Source: Methylobacterium aquaticum
GTDB taxonomy: Bacteria > Pseudomonadota > Alphaproteobacteria > Rhizobiales > Beijerinckiaceae
Reading direction: 5' to 3'
Assembly (NCBI RefSeq): GCF_016804325.1
Contig: NZ_CP043627.1
Coordinates: 4,917,001-4,981,000, forward strand
Length of the DNA: 64,000 nucleotides
Of the stretch, positions 24,887 through 32,908 are shown piece by piece (the stretch's first letter is position 1; every line of letters starts with the position of its first letter). Position numbers and translations under genes: made by a program. The notes beneath the pieces were generated by a model. That model made no database searches and was not told the DNA's origin. It saw nothing but the letters and a program-made list of their open reading frames with translations.

Positions 24887-25711
24887 TCACCCCCCCTTCA
24901 CCGCCCCCGCCGTCAGCCCGGCGACGATCTGGCGCTGGGCGACGACCGTCAGGACCAGCACCGGAAGCGTCACGATTAAGGCCGCCGCCGCGAGCGGGCC
25001 CCAGCTCAGCTGGTCGAACGAGATCATGTTGTAGACCGCGACCGGCAGGGTCCGGGTCTCGCGCCCGGCGAGCACGATGCCGAAGACGAAGTTGTTCCAG
25101 GAGAAGATCACCGCCAGGATCATCGCGACCGCGATGCCCGGCTTGGCGATCGGCAGCGCCACGTAGCGGAAGACCTGCCAGCGGCTGGCGCCGTCGATGA
25201 CGGCGGCCTCCTCCAGTTCGAGCGGCGTGGTCTCGAAATAGCCGATCATGATCCAGATCACGATCGGCACCGTGACGACGAGGTGGATGATGATCTGCGG
25301 CCACAAGGTGCCGAGAAGCCCGAGCCACTGGAACAGCAGGAAGAGCGGGATCAGGTAGGACAGGCCCGGGGTGATGCGGGCGACGAGGATCACCACCGCG
25401 GCCTTGGCCGCCTTCATCCGGGCGATGCCGTAGCCCGCCGGCACCCCGACGAGGAGCGCGAGCAGCGTCGCCGTGCCGGTGACCAGCAGGCTGTTGAGGA
25501 AGTAGGTCGAGAACCGGTTCGATTCGAGGACGTCGGTGTAGTTCTTCCAGGCGAAGCGCTCGGGGATCAGCACCGGCGGATAGGCGGCGTTGTCGATCTC
25601 GTACTTGACCGAGAGCGACAGCATCCAGACGAAGAACAGGATCACCGGCGAGACGATGACGAGGACGGCGAAGAGCAGGGCGGCCTGCTTCAGGAGCCAG
25701 CGCCAGTTCAT
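24887..25711 (-). CDS. Carbohydrate ABC transporter permease (MalG-type)
   Basis: This 274-residue protein has about six membrane helices. The conserved EAA loop of ABC permeases is visible: ELEEAAVIDGASRWQVFRYV followed by ALPIAKPG, giving the EAA-x3-G-x9-I-x-LP pattern. It ends with IVAGLTAGAVKGG, a very typical MalG/MsmG C-terminus. Its start overlaps the stop of the upstream permease by 4 nt (ATGA). It forms the inner-membrane pore together with the partner permease. The substrate is probably a sugar or polyol. Confidence 0.93.
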   Translation of the reverse strand: MNWRWLLKQAALLFAVLVIVSPVILFFVWMLSLSVKYEIDNAAYPPVLIPERFAWKNYTDVLESNRFSTYFLNSLLVTGTATLLALLVGVPAGYGIARMKAAKAAVVILVARITPGLSYLIPLFLLFQWLGLLGTLWPQIIIHLVVTVPIVIWIMIGYFETTPLELEEAAVIDGASRWQVFRYVALPIAKPGIAVAMILAVIFSWNNFVFGIVLAGRETRTLPVAVYNMISFDQLSWGPLAAAALIVTLPVLVLTVVAQRQIVAGLTAGAVKGG

Positions 25712-26643
25712 GCCACCGCCCCTTGCGTGCGCTTGCGGACCACCAGCAGGGCGGCGGCGAGCGCGATGATGAGGAGGAAGAACACCACGGCGATCGCCGA
25801 GCCGTAGCCGACGTCGTAATAGGCGAAGGCGACGCTGTAGAGGTAGATGTTGATCGTCTCCGATGCCGTGCCCGGCCCTCCTTGCGTGATCGCGAAGATG
25901 ATGTCGAAGCTCTTCACCGCGTCGATCATCCGGATCATCGCGGCGACGAACAGGAACGGCGCCACCAGCGGCAGGGTGATGTGGCGGAACATCTGCCAGA
26001 TCGAGGCGCCGTCGATCTGCGCGCTCTCGTAGGGCTCGGTCGGGAGCGCCGCGAGGCCGCCGAGCACGATCAGCATGACGAGCGGGGTCCATTGCCAGGT
26101 CTCGACCAGGACCAGCGACGGGATCACGGTCGCCGGATGGAACACCCAGAGCTGGGCCGGAATGCCGACGAGCGAGAGCAGATAGTTCAGCACCCCGAGC
26201 TGCGGGTGGAACATCATGGTCCAGACCAGCGCGATGGCGACGGGCGTCGCCATCATCGGCAGGATGAACACGCCGCGCAGGAAGCCGCGCAACGGGAACT
26301 TGGCGTGGAACACGCAGGCCGCCAGCGTCCCGAGGACCAGCGGCAGAATCACCGAGAGCGCGGTATAGAGAAGCGTCTGCCACACCGCGTCGAGGAAGCG
26401 CGGATCGGTCGGCAGCCGGGTGTAGTTGGAGAGGCCGACGAAGGCCGGCGCGGCGCCGACCTTCCATTCGTGCACGCTCATCCACAGGGTGAAGGCCCAC
26501 GGAAAGACGATCACCCCGACGACGACGACGAGAGCCGGCACCACGAAGGGCCAGTAGCCCGGGGGGCGCCAGCGGGGAGCGGGCGCGGCCTCGTCGGCCG
26601 ATGACAGGTCGTCCGCGGGCGATGCGAGGCCGGCCCGCACCAT
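25708..26643 (-). CDS. Carbohydrate ABC transporter permease (MalF-type)
   Basis: This 311-residue protein has a cytoplasmic N-terminal extension of about 30 residues, then PFVVPALVVVVGVIVFPWAF and further helices. The EAA-like loop is EPYESAQIDGASIWQMFRH followed by ITLPLV. FDIIFAITQGGPGTASETI is the strongly conserved MalF/UgpA motif. Start ATG 26643 overlaps the binding-protein stop by one base. It pairs with the MalG-type permease downstream. Confidence 0.93.
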   Translation of the reverse strand: MVRAGLASPADDLSSADEAAPAPRWRPPGYWPFVVPALVVVVGVIVFPWAFTLWMSVHEWKVGAAPAFVGLSNYTRLPTDPRFLDAVWQTLLYTALSVILPLVLGTLAACVFHAKFPLRGFLRGVFILPMMATPVAIALVWTMMFHPQLGVLNYLLSLVGIPAQLWVFHPATVIPSLVLVETWQWTPLVMLIVLGGLAALPTEPYESAQIDGASIWQMFRHITLPLVAPFLFVAAMIRMIDAVKSFDIIFAITQGGPGTASETINIYLYSVAFAYYDVGYGSAIAVVFFLLIIALAAALLVVRKRTQGAVA

Positions 26644-27989
26644 CACGCCTTCTCGCTGCGCTCGAGGATCGGCCGGTACTGCTCGGCCGCCTTCTTCAGC
26701 TCGGCCGCCGGGTCGGCCCCCGACAGGGTCGCGGTCACGGCCGAGCCGACGATGTCGCGGAACTCCGCCACCGGCACCACGACGGGCAAGCCGAGCTTGC
26801 TGATCTTGGCCGAGCCGATCACCGAATCGAGCCATTCGCGCGGCATCTTCACGCCCTGCTGGACCTCCGCGTCGCTCAGGATCGAGTCGCGGAATGGCAC
26901 GCCGCCGCCGGCCTGGAGCAGCCGCCCGCCCATCAGCTTCGACACCGCCCATTGGCAGTAGAGGTAGCCGGCCTCCTTCTTGGTGCTCGCCGACGCGACG
27001 CCGATGCCGTCGCCGTAGGTGGCCGAGGCGTGGTCCTTCGGGCCCTTGGGCACCACGGCGTAGCCGACCTTGCCGACGACGCGCGAGGCGTTCGGATCCT
27101 CCAGCGGCGGCGCCCAGCCGACGCCGTCGAGCCACATCGCCGCCCGGCCCTGCGTGAAGGCGGCCATCGACTCCATCCAGTTGAAGCCGACGACGCCGGG
27201 GGGCGCGGTCTTGGTGAGCAGGCGCTGGTAGAGCTTCGTCGCCTCCACGGCCTCCGGGCCGTCGATGAGCAGGTTGCCCTTGTCGTCGAGGAAGCGGCCG
27301 CCATAGGCGAGGAAGAATGCGCCCCACAGAGCCATGTTGGCGTTGCGCAGGCCCCGTCCGACGAAGCCGTAGGTGCCGGCCTTCGGGTCGGTCAGCGTCT
27401 CGGCCGCCCGCATCATGTCGTCGAAGGTCTCGGGGTAGGCGACGTTCTTCTTCTGGAACAGCTCCTTGTTCCAGTAGAGGATGAAGTAATCGACCGAGAG
27501 CGGCAGCGAGCGCATCTCGCCGTTCGGCGTCTTGGCGTATTGCAGGCCGGCGGAACTGAAATCGGCCTCCTTCAGGGACGGCTCGGTCAGGTTCGGGTCC
27601 TTCATGAACCCGGAGAGGTCGGCGAGCCAGCCGGCCTTGTCGAACTGGCGCTTCTGGACGTGGTAGCTCAGGTGCACCACGTCGAAGCTCGGCCGGCCCG
27701 AGGTCAGCTCGATGACGATCTTCTGGCGCTGCTGCTGCTCGGGGATCACCTCGGAGGAGACCTTGATCCCGGTGAGCGCCGTGAACTCGGCGGCGCTGCG
27801 GTGGAGCAGGTCGCCGCGGGGCCCCTTGATCAGGTTGACCTCGAGGGTGGTGCCGGCGTGCTTCTTCCAGTCCACCGCCGCGAAAGCGGGGCGCGCACCC
27901 ATCAACCCGAGTCCGGCCGCGGCCGCGCCGGAGGCCAGGAGGCTGCGACGGCTCGGGCCGCCGCGAGAAATCTCGCCCATCGTTTCCAC
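26643..27989 (-). CDS. Extracellular solute-binding protein (sugar ABC transporter)
   Basis: This 448-residue protein has a Tat-type signal (SRRSLLASGAAAAGLGLMG), so it is exported folded to the periplasm. The mature sequence resembles family 1 binding proteins: SYHVQKRQFDKAGWLADL, MRSLPLSVDYFILYWNKELF, ETFDDMMRAAETLTDP and QGRAAMWLDGVGWAPP. It heads a three-gene transport operon. No ABC ATPase gene is present in the cluster, so the transporter must share an ATPase encoded elsewhere (MsmX/UgpC-type). The ligand is unknown; family 1 proteins bind maltose, trehalose, polyols or glycerol-phosphate. Confidence 0.92.
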   Translation of the reverse strand: METMGEISRGGPSRRSLLASGAAAAGLGLMGARPAFAAVDWKKHAGTTLEVNLIKGPRGDLLHRSAAEFTALTGIKVSSEVIPEQQQRQKIVIELTSGRPSFDVVHLSYHVQKRQFDKAGWLADLSGFMKDPNLTEPSLKEADFSSAGLQYAKTPNGEMRSLPLSVDYFILYWNKELFQKKNVAYPETFDDMMRAAETLTDPKAGTYGFVGRGLRNANMALWGAFFLAYGGRFLDDKGNLLIDGPEAVEATKLYQRLLTKTAPPGVVGFNWMESMAAFTQGRAAMWLDGVGWAPPLEDPNASRVVGKVGYAVVPKGPKDHASATYGDGIGVASASTKKEAGYLYCQWAVSKLMGGRLLQAGGGVPFRDSILSDAEVQQGVKMPREWLDSVIGSAKISKLGLPVVVPVAEFRDIVGSAVTATLSGADPAAELKKAAEQYRPILERSEKA

Positions 27990-28199
27990 CCTTGACGATC
28001 CGCCCGGATCTGATGCCCGGGCTTGTTCGAGGCGGGTCCGGTTCTCCGGTCCCCGTGGCGCCGCTTTCGCCCTTGGCGTCGACCCTTGCCGTCGACCCTT
28101 GGCGTCGCGAAGCGGCAGCGCTGCCGCGAGCCTAGTGCAAGAGTTGCGGCCGTGGGAAGCGGCTCACCGCGACGGTCCCGAAAAATCCGCCGGGACCGG

Positions 28200-29348
28200 C
28201 TATGCCGACGCGAGATTCACCGTCAGGGAAAAGCAGGCGCCTCCCTGGCCCGTGACCGAGAGTTCGCCGCCGAGCTGGCGGGCCAGCCCGTGGATCACCC
28301 GCATGCCGAGGCTGCGGCGTGCGGCGGCCGTATCGAACCCCTCCGGCAGGCCGACGCCGTCATCCGAGACGCTGAGGCGGAACCGCCCCTCGCCCTCCGG
28401 CACCGCCGCGACCCGCACCGGGCCGTGGCCGCCGGGATAGGCGTACTTGACCGCGTTGGTGACGAGCTCGTTGACGAACAGCCCCAGCGGGATCGCGAGG
28501 TCGGCCGGGATCGGCATCGCGGGGGCCTCGCAGGTGATGGCGTGGCCGGGCGCGCTCTCGCGCAGCTTCTCGCACAGGGAGCCGAGGAAGCCCGACAGCT
28601 CCACCGCCGCCAGATCCGGCTGGCGCCAGAGCTGGTCGTGGACCTGCGCCACCGCCTCGACCCGCGAGCGGGCATCCGCCAGGGCGTCGCGGGCCTGCTG
28701 GTCCTCGGTGGTGCGGGCCTGGAGCGAGAGCAGGCCGGCCACGGTGGCGAGGCTGTTCTTGACCCGGTGGCTCATCTCGCGGGTGAGCAGCTCCTGGCGG
28801 TCGAGGGCGGCCTGGAGGCGGGCTTCCGCGCGCTGACGCTCGATGGCGCCGCCGAGCAGGTTGGCGAAGCCCTGCATGAAGGCGATGTCGGCCTCATCGA
28901 ACTGGCCCTCGCGGGTGTCATCGACCTCGAGCACGCCGAAATCGCCCTCGCGATTCTGGATCAGCACGTTGAGGGCCCGGCGCACGCCGTGATCGGCCAT
29001 CAGCTGCGGGGTGCGGAAGCGGCGCTCGTTCTCGAGGTGGTTCGAGATCACCGGTCGCCCGGTCTTGAGGGCGTAGCCCGCCGGAGAGGCGAGGTCGGCC
29101 CCCACCAGGGCGTGACCGACCACGTTCGGCCCCCAGCCGACGCCCGCGATGACCAGGAGCGTATCCCGGTCCGGCTTGTATTCCAGCGCCTTGCAGAACT
29201 GGGCCGACATCCCGTCCGCGCAGAGTTCCGTGGCGCGCTGCAGCAGCCGGCCGAGATCGTCGGCGCGCAGGGCCTCGACACCGAATTCGGACAGGATCTT
29301 CTGCTGCTTCAGGCGGTAATCGAGGTCCGGACGGCTGAGCTCCGCCAT
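28200..29348 (-). CDS. GAF-domain histidine kinase (HWE/HisKA_2 type)
   Basis: This 382-residue protein has an N-terminal GAF domain (residues about 20-165; RDTLLVIAGVGWGPNVVG, SPAGYALKTGRPVISNH) and a short helix leading to the phosphoacceptor His194 in LTREMSHRVKNSLATVAGL. The ATPase domain contains LGLFVNELVTNAVKYAYPGG (N box) and SDDGVGLPEG (G box). These features place it in the HWE/HisKA_2 group common in alphaproteobacteria. It has no membrane segments, so it senses a cytosolic signal (possibly small molecules, light or redox via GAF). GAF cysteines are not conspicuous. There is no response-regulator gene beside it. ATG 29348 is chosen for the family-like N-terminus. Confidence 0.9.
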   Translation of the reverse strand: MAELSRPDLDYRLKQQKILSEFGVEALRADDLGRLLQRATELCADGMSAQFCKALEYKPDRDTLLVIAGVGWGPNVVGHALVGADLASPAGYALKTGRPVISNHLENERRFRTPQLMADHGVRRALNVLIQNREGDFGVLEVDDTREGQFDEADIAFMQGFANLLGGAIERQRAEARLQAALDRQELLTREMSHRVKNSLATVAGLLSLQARTTEDQQARDALADARSRVEAVAQVHDQLWRQPDLAAVELSGFLGSLCEKLRESAPGHAITCEAPAMPIPADLAIPLGLFVNELVTNAVKYAYPGGHGPVRVAAVPEGEGRFRLSVSDDGVGLPEGFDTAAARRSLGMRVIHGLARQLGGELSVTGQGGACFSLTVNLASA

Positions 29349-29613
29349 CGTCTGATGTCCTGTCCTTTCCCTGCGCGAGAGGCGGGGTCCGTGCTGCCGG
29401 GGCTGAGGCCGGCAGCGTGGCCGGACCGATATCCCTGAGTGGGGCCACGTCTGCCGGGGCGGGTCAAGCGCGCAGGCAGGGGGAGCCAGGATGCCGCACG
29501 GCACCATCCCCAGGCCCCAGGTTCCTGTATCGCCTTCCGGGCCCGGCCCTGTCGGTGCACCGCGTGCGGCCCATATGATACGGTGCGATGCACAAGACCA
29601 GGAGTGCGGAGCC

Positions 29614-29823
29614 GTGCTGCGCCTCGTCGCCCTCGGGATCATCCTGACCGCCGCCGTAACGATCGTGGTCGGCCTGTTGCGGCCGCCATCGGTCCGGGCA
29701 CAACAGGAGGAGAGTTCCTGCCGCCCTCCCCTCAAATTCGCCGCCGGTGCCTGCGTGGCGCAATGCCCGGCCGGCTACGAGGATCGCGGACGGGTGTGCG
29801 TCTTCCGCAGCCTGTCGCGCTGA
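29614..29823 (+). CDS. Small exported cysteine-containing protein
   Basis: This 69-residue protein starts at GTG 29614, where AGGAG lies 9 nt upstream; an in-frame ATG at 29575 would add 13 residues without a ribosome site. It has a hydrophobic signal (LRLVALGIILTAAVTIVVGL) and a short mature part with four cysteines (SSCRPPLKFAAGACVAQC then RVCVF). These could form two disulfides. No family is recognised. It is convergent with a HxlR-family gene. Confidence 0.5.
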   Translation: MLRLVALGIILTAAVTIVVGLLRPPSVRAQQEESSCRPPLKFAAGACVAQCPAGYEDRGRVCVFRSLSR

Positions 29824-29827
29824 ACCG

Positions 29828-30196
29828 TCAGGCCGCGTCGGCCTCCGGCGCCGACATTGCGTGCGCGTCGCCCCAGGCCTTGAGCGCCCGGATCACCGGT
29901 TCGAGGCTGCGGCCAAGCGCCGTCAGGCGGTATTCCACGCGCGGCGGCACCTCGGCATAGACGGTGCGATGCAGGAACCCGTCCGCCTCCAATTCGCGCA
30001 GCTGGTTGGTCAGCATGCGCTGGGTCACGTTCGGCATCCGGCGGCGCAGGGCGTTGAACCGGAGGGAATCCTCCGGCGCCTCGGCCAGCAGGTGGTAGAG
30101 GATCACGCCCTTCCACTTGCCGTCGATGAGTTGCAGCGTCGCCTCGACGGCGCAGCCCGGGCTGCAATCCAGGCTGCGGTGCCGGGTGCGGGCCAT
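29828..30196 (-). CDS. HxlR-family winged-helix transcription regulator
   Basis: This 122-residue protein contains CSPGCAVEATLQLIDGKWKG followed by VILYHLL, the HxlR N-terminal signature with a conserved Cys in the first helix (redox-sensitive in homologues). VTQRMLTNQLRELEADGFLH is the DNA-recognition region, and VPPRVEYRLTALGRSLEPVI completes the winged helix. ATG 30196 has AAGGA just upstream. It is divergent from an NADPH:quinone-type oxidoreductase; this arrangement is the classic redox-responsive HxlR layout (as in YodB/azoreductase). A large inverted repeat lies between the genes. Confidence 0.9.
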   Translation of the reverse strand: MARTRHRSLDCSPGCAVEATLQLIDGKWKGVILYHLLAEAPEDSLRFNALRRRMPNVTQRMLTNQLRELEADGFLHRTVYAEVPPRVEYRLTALGRSLEPVIRALKAWGDAHAMSAPEADAA

Positions 30197-30324
30197 CACG
30201 GTATCCTTTTCGACACTATGGGCGCTTCATGTGCGTTCTTGCGCAGGCTGAGGGTAGCGGTCATCTGCGCCTCAGTCATCCCTGAGCAGTCCTGCTCGCG
30301 CAGGCCCGCCCAGGTTCTCGTTTC

Positions 30325-30370
30325 GCATCATTCCCTTCGCCGAACCGGTGACCACTTCGGCGAATGATGC
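30325..30370. promoter_or_regulatory. Imperfect inverted repeat upstream of the oxidoreductase
   Basis: GCATCATTC-ccct-TCGCCGAA (30325-30345) pairs with TTCGGCGAATGATGC (30356-30370). Apart from a 4-5-base interruption, 15 bp arms match perfectly. It lies directly upstream of the AGAGGAG ribosome site at 30371. It may be the HxlR operator or a translation-affecting hairpin. Confidence 0.5.
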
Positions 30371-30384
30371 AGAGGAGCCCGCCC

Positions 30385-31401
30385 ATGCGCGCCGTCGGTT
30401 ACCAGACCTCGCTGTCGATCGAGGACGAAGCCGCCCTCCAGGACATCACCCTGCCCCGCCCGGAGCCCACCGGCCGCGACCTTCTCGTCGAGGTCCGGGC
30501 GGTGTCGGTGAACCCCGTCGACACCAAGGTGCGCCGCCGTGCCGCCCCGGAGGCCGGTGGCTGGAAGGTCCTGGGCTGGGACGCCGCCGGCATCGTCGTG
30601 GCGGCGGGGCCCGAGGCGACGCGGTTCCGCCCCGGTGACGAGGTGTTCTATGCCGGCGCCCTGGAGCGCCCCGGCACCAATGCCGAGTTCCACCTCGTTG
30701 ACGAGCGCATCGTCGGCCACAAGCCCGCCTCGCTCTCCTTCGCCGAGGCCGCGGCCCTGCCGCTGACCGCGATCACCGCCTGGGAGACGCTGTTCGACCG
30801 GCTCGACGTGCGTAAAGTCGTGCCCGGCGCGGCCAAGGCCGTGCTGATCGTCGGCGGGGCCGGCGGCGTCGGCTCGATCGCGACGCAGCTGGCGCGTCAG
30901 CTCACCGACCTCACTGTCATCACGACCGCCTCGCGGCCGGAGACGCAGGCGTGGAGCCGGGAACTCGGCGCCCATCACGTGGTCGATCACGGAGCTTCGC
31001 TGGCGCAGGCCGTGGCGGATCTCGGCCTCGGCGCCCCGGGCCTGGTCTTCTCGACCACCCACACCGACAGCCACCTCGCGGCGATCGTCGAGTTGATGGC
31101 GCCCCAAGGGCGGCTCGCGCTGATCGACGACCCGGCGACGCTCGACGTGTCGCTCCTCAAGCGCAAGAGCCTGTCGCTGCACTGGGAGTTCATGTTCACC
31201 CGACCGATGTTCGGCACCGTCGACATCGGGGCGCAGGGTGAGTTGCTGGACGAGGTGGCACGCCTCGTCGAGGCCGGGCGCTTGCGCACGACGCTCGCCG
31301 AGCATTTCGGCCCGATCAACGCCGCGAACCTGCGCCGGGCGCACGCGCTCCTGGAGAGCGGGCGGGCGAAGGGGAAAATCGTGCTGGAAGGGTTTGCTTG
31401 A
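30385..31401 (+). CDS. Zinc-independent MDR-type NAD(P)H:quinone oxidoreductase
   Basis: This 338-residue protein is a medium-chain dehydrogenase/reductase. It contains VRAVSVNPVDTKVRRRA, LGWDAAGIVVAAGPEATRFR, the nucleotide-binding VLIVGGAGGVGSIATQLA and LAEHFGPINAANLRRAHALL. Catalytic-zinc cysteines are absent, so it belongs to the zinc-independent quinone-reductase side of the family (ZBADH). It probably reduces quinones or enals with NADPH. ATG 30385 follows AGAGGAG. It is divergent from the HxlR regulator, which likely represses it. Confidence 0.9.
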   Translation: MRAVGYQTSLSIEDEAALQDITLPRPEPTGRDLLVEVRAVSVNPVDTKVRRRAAPEAGGWKVLGWDAAGIVVAAGPEATRFRPGDEVFYAGALERPGTNAEFHLVDERIVGHKPASLSFAEAAALPLTAITAWETLFDRLDVRKVVPGAAKAVLIVGGAGGVGSIATQLARQLTDLTVITTASRPETQAWSRELGAHHVVDHGASLAQAVADLGLGAPGLVFSTTHTDSHLAAIVELMAPQGRLALIDDPATLDVSLLKRKSLSLHWEFMFTRPMFGTVDIGAQGELLDEVARLVEAGRLRTTLAEHFGPINAANLRRAHALLESGRAKGKIVLEGFA

Positions 31402-31473
31402 GGAGCGGCCCAGGTCGAAGCGCGATCGTCCAGATCACGTCCAGCGCTTGACCGACGGCCCCACCTCACAGGG

Positions 31474-31608
31474 GCATCCCGGGGCCGCGCAGCGGCGCCC
31501 GGGATCCAGAGCCGCCGAGTGTCCAGAATACGGCGGATCGCGTTACGATTGATCCTGTCCCACCTGCGGTTCTGGATTCCGGGCTCCGCTGCGCGGCCCC
31601 GGAATGAC
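31474..31608. repeat. Family B interspersed palindromic element, copy 4
   Basis: The outer arms GCATCCCGGGGCCGCGC and GCGCGGCCCCGGAATGAC flank the inner CCGGGATCCAGAGC and GTTCTGGATTCCGGGC. The centre (GTCCAGAATACGGCGGAT) differs from copies 1 and 5. Confidence 0.75.
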
Positions 31609-31649
31609 CAGGAGGGTGGACGGTTTTACTGAGCAAGTTGCACGAACCG

Positions 31650-32084
31650 TCAGCGCATCACCTGCCGATACGCCCGGTGCATCTTCGCCTTGGCATGATG
31701 CCGGTGCTTCACCCGCACGCTCCGCACCCGTGGGGCATACTCGCGCTCGCCGTAGTAACCCGCCGGCGCGTAGCCGTAGCCCGGGTTCTGGTACTGGTAG
31801 GCGCGAACCGGCCGCATCGGGGCCTGGATCGCGTCGTAGGGCCCGTGCCCCGTGCGCGCCCGATAGGCGGCGCCGGCGAAGTCGCCCGGGGTCGGCGGGG
31901 TGCCGGGCTGCGAGAAGCTGGTCTCGGGCCGGTAGGCCGGGCCCCAGCCGATCTCGTCGTCGCCGGCCGGGTCCTTGCCCGGGAAGCCGGTGACGTAGCC
32001 GACGCTCTGGGCGGCGGCCGGCAGAGCCGCCGCGAGGGTGGCGAGGCCGGCGAAAAGGCCCGCCGCGAGGAGGCGCGTACGCAT
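31650..32084 (-). CDS. Exported Tyr/Gly-rich hypothetical protein
   Basis: This 144-residue protein has a signal peptide (LLAAGLFAGLATLAAALPAA, cleavage near AAA-QS). The mature part is rich in Tyr, Pro and Gly (YQYQNPGYGYAPAGYYG) and ends in a basic tail (VKHRHHAKAKMHRAYRQ). No family is recognised. The composition suggests a disordered periplasmic or surface protein. ATG 32084 matches the signal peptide. It lies first of three small exported genes read leftward. Confidence 0.6.
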   Translation of the reverse strand: MRTRLLAAGLFAGLATLAAALPAAAQSVGYVTGFPGKDPAGDDEIGWGPAYRPETSFSQPGTPPTPGDFAGAAYRARTGHGPYDAIQAPMRPVRAYQYQNPGYGYAPAGYYGEREYAPRVRSVRVKHRHHAKAKMHRAYRQVMR

Positions 32085-32112
32085 GGGACGTTTCCTTCGT
32101 TGGGGGTGAGGA

Positions 32113-32478
32113 TCAGTAGGCCCGGCCGCCGAGGACGTAATCGGCCATGCGGTGCGGGCGGTCGAGCGGGCCTTCGCTGAGGCTGTCGTTGTAGTAGCCG
32201 TAGCCGGTCGGCCCGAAGGCGGCGCCGTTGGTGACGGCGGCGATCGGCACGGCACGGATCGCCACCAGGCCGCTCGGGCCAGCGGGCAGCGGCCCGACGA
32301 TGACGCCGGGCGAGACCTGAAGAACGGTGGGGCCGGGCGCGGCGGCGCGGTTGTAGATGTCGGGCGCGACGGCCGGCGGGCGCACCCGAACCGCGAGGGG
32401 CGCTTGCGCGAGGGCCGGGCCCGAAAAGCAGGCCAGGGCTGCGAGCGGCGGGATGAGACGACGGACCACGCGGGGCAT
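32113..32478 (-). CDS. Exported hypothetical protein
   Basis: This 121-residue protein has a signal peptide (LIPPLAALACFSGPALAQ) and a mature part with AVRVRPPAVAPDIYNRAA, VSPGVIVGPLPAGPSGLVAI and a Gly/Tyr-rich C-terminus (FGPTGYGYYNDSLSEGP). No family is recognised. It is 28 nt upstream of the Tyr-rich gene, so it is likely co-transcribed. ATG 32478 is consistent with the signal peptide. Confidence 0.55.
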   Translation of the reverse strand: MPRVVRRLIPPLAALACFSGPALAQAPLAVRVRPPAVAPDIYNRAAAPGPTVLQVSPGVIVGPLPAGPSGLVAIRAVPIAAVTNGAAFGPTGYGYYNDSLSEGPLDRPHRMADYVLGGRAY

Positions 32479-32563
32479 CCTCCGGTGACGGATGCCGGTT
32501 AACGCATGGGGAGCGGCGCCCGGTTCCGAGGGCGCGGCGACCTGTCCGGGTGTGGGGTGCGCG

Positions 32564-32779
32564 TCAGCCCTTGGTGCGGATCACGACCTCGCGCTCGCGC
32601 CGGATCCGCTCGCACTCGGCCCAGTAGCCGTTGAGGAGCGCCGGGGTCGAGGAGCAGCGATAGGCGATGTCGGGGCCCGGGGCCGGGACGGGGTCGCGTG
32701 CGATGATCGGGTTCGGCGCGCAGGCGGCCGGCAGGGCGGCCGCGGCGGCGAGAACGACGAACTTCAGCGAGCGACGCAT
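32564..32779 (-). CDS. Small exported hypothetical protein, possible lipoprotein
   Basis: This 71-residue protein starts MRRSLKFVVLAAAAALPAAC with a probable lipoprotein signal (weak lipobox). The mature part contains DPVPAPGPDIAYRCSSTPAL and ECERIRREREVVIRTKG. Two cysteines in the mature part may pair. No family is known. It is third in the same-strand series of small exported genes. Confidence 0.5.
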   Translation of the reverse strand: MRRSLKFVVLAAAAALPAACAPNPIIARDPVPAPGPDIAYRCSSTPALLNGYWAECERIRREREVVIRTKG

Positions 32780-32908
32780 CGGATACCCTGAGGGTGAAGC
32801 CAAACCTTGGCCGCACCCTGACGCCGCACGAGGCCCGGATCAACCCGGAGGGCGGCCGGGGACGCGATTGCGCCTCCCCTGTCGCCCCCCGGCCACAAGT
32901 TTTTCGCC

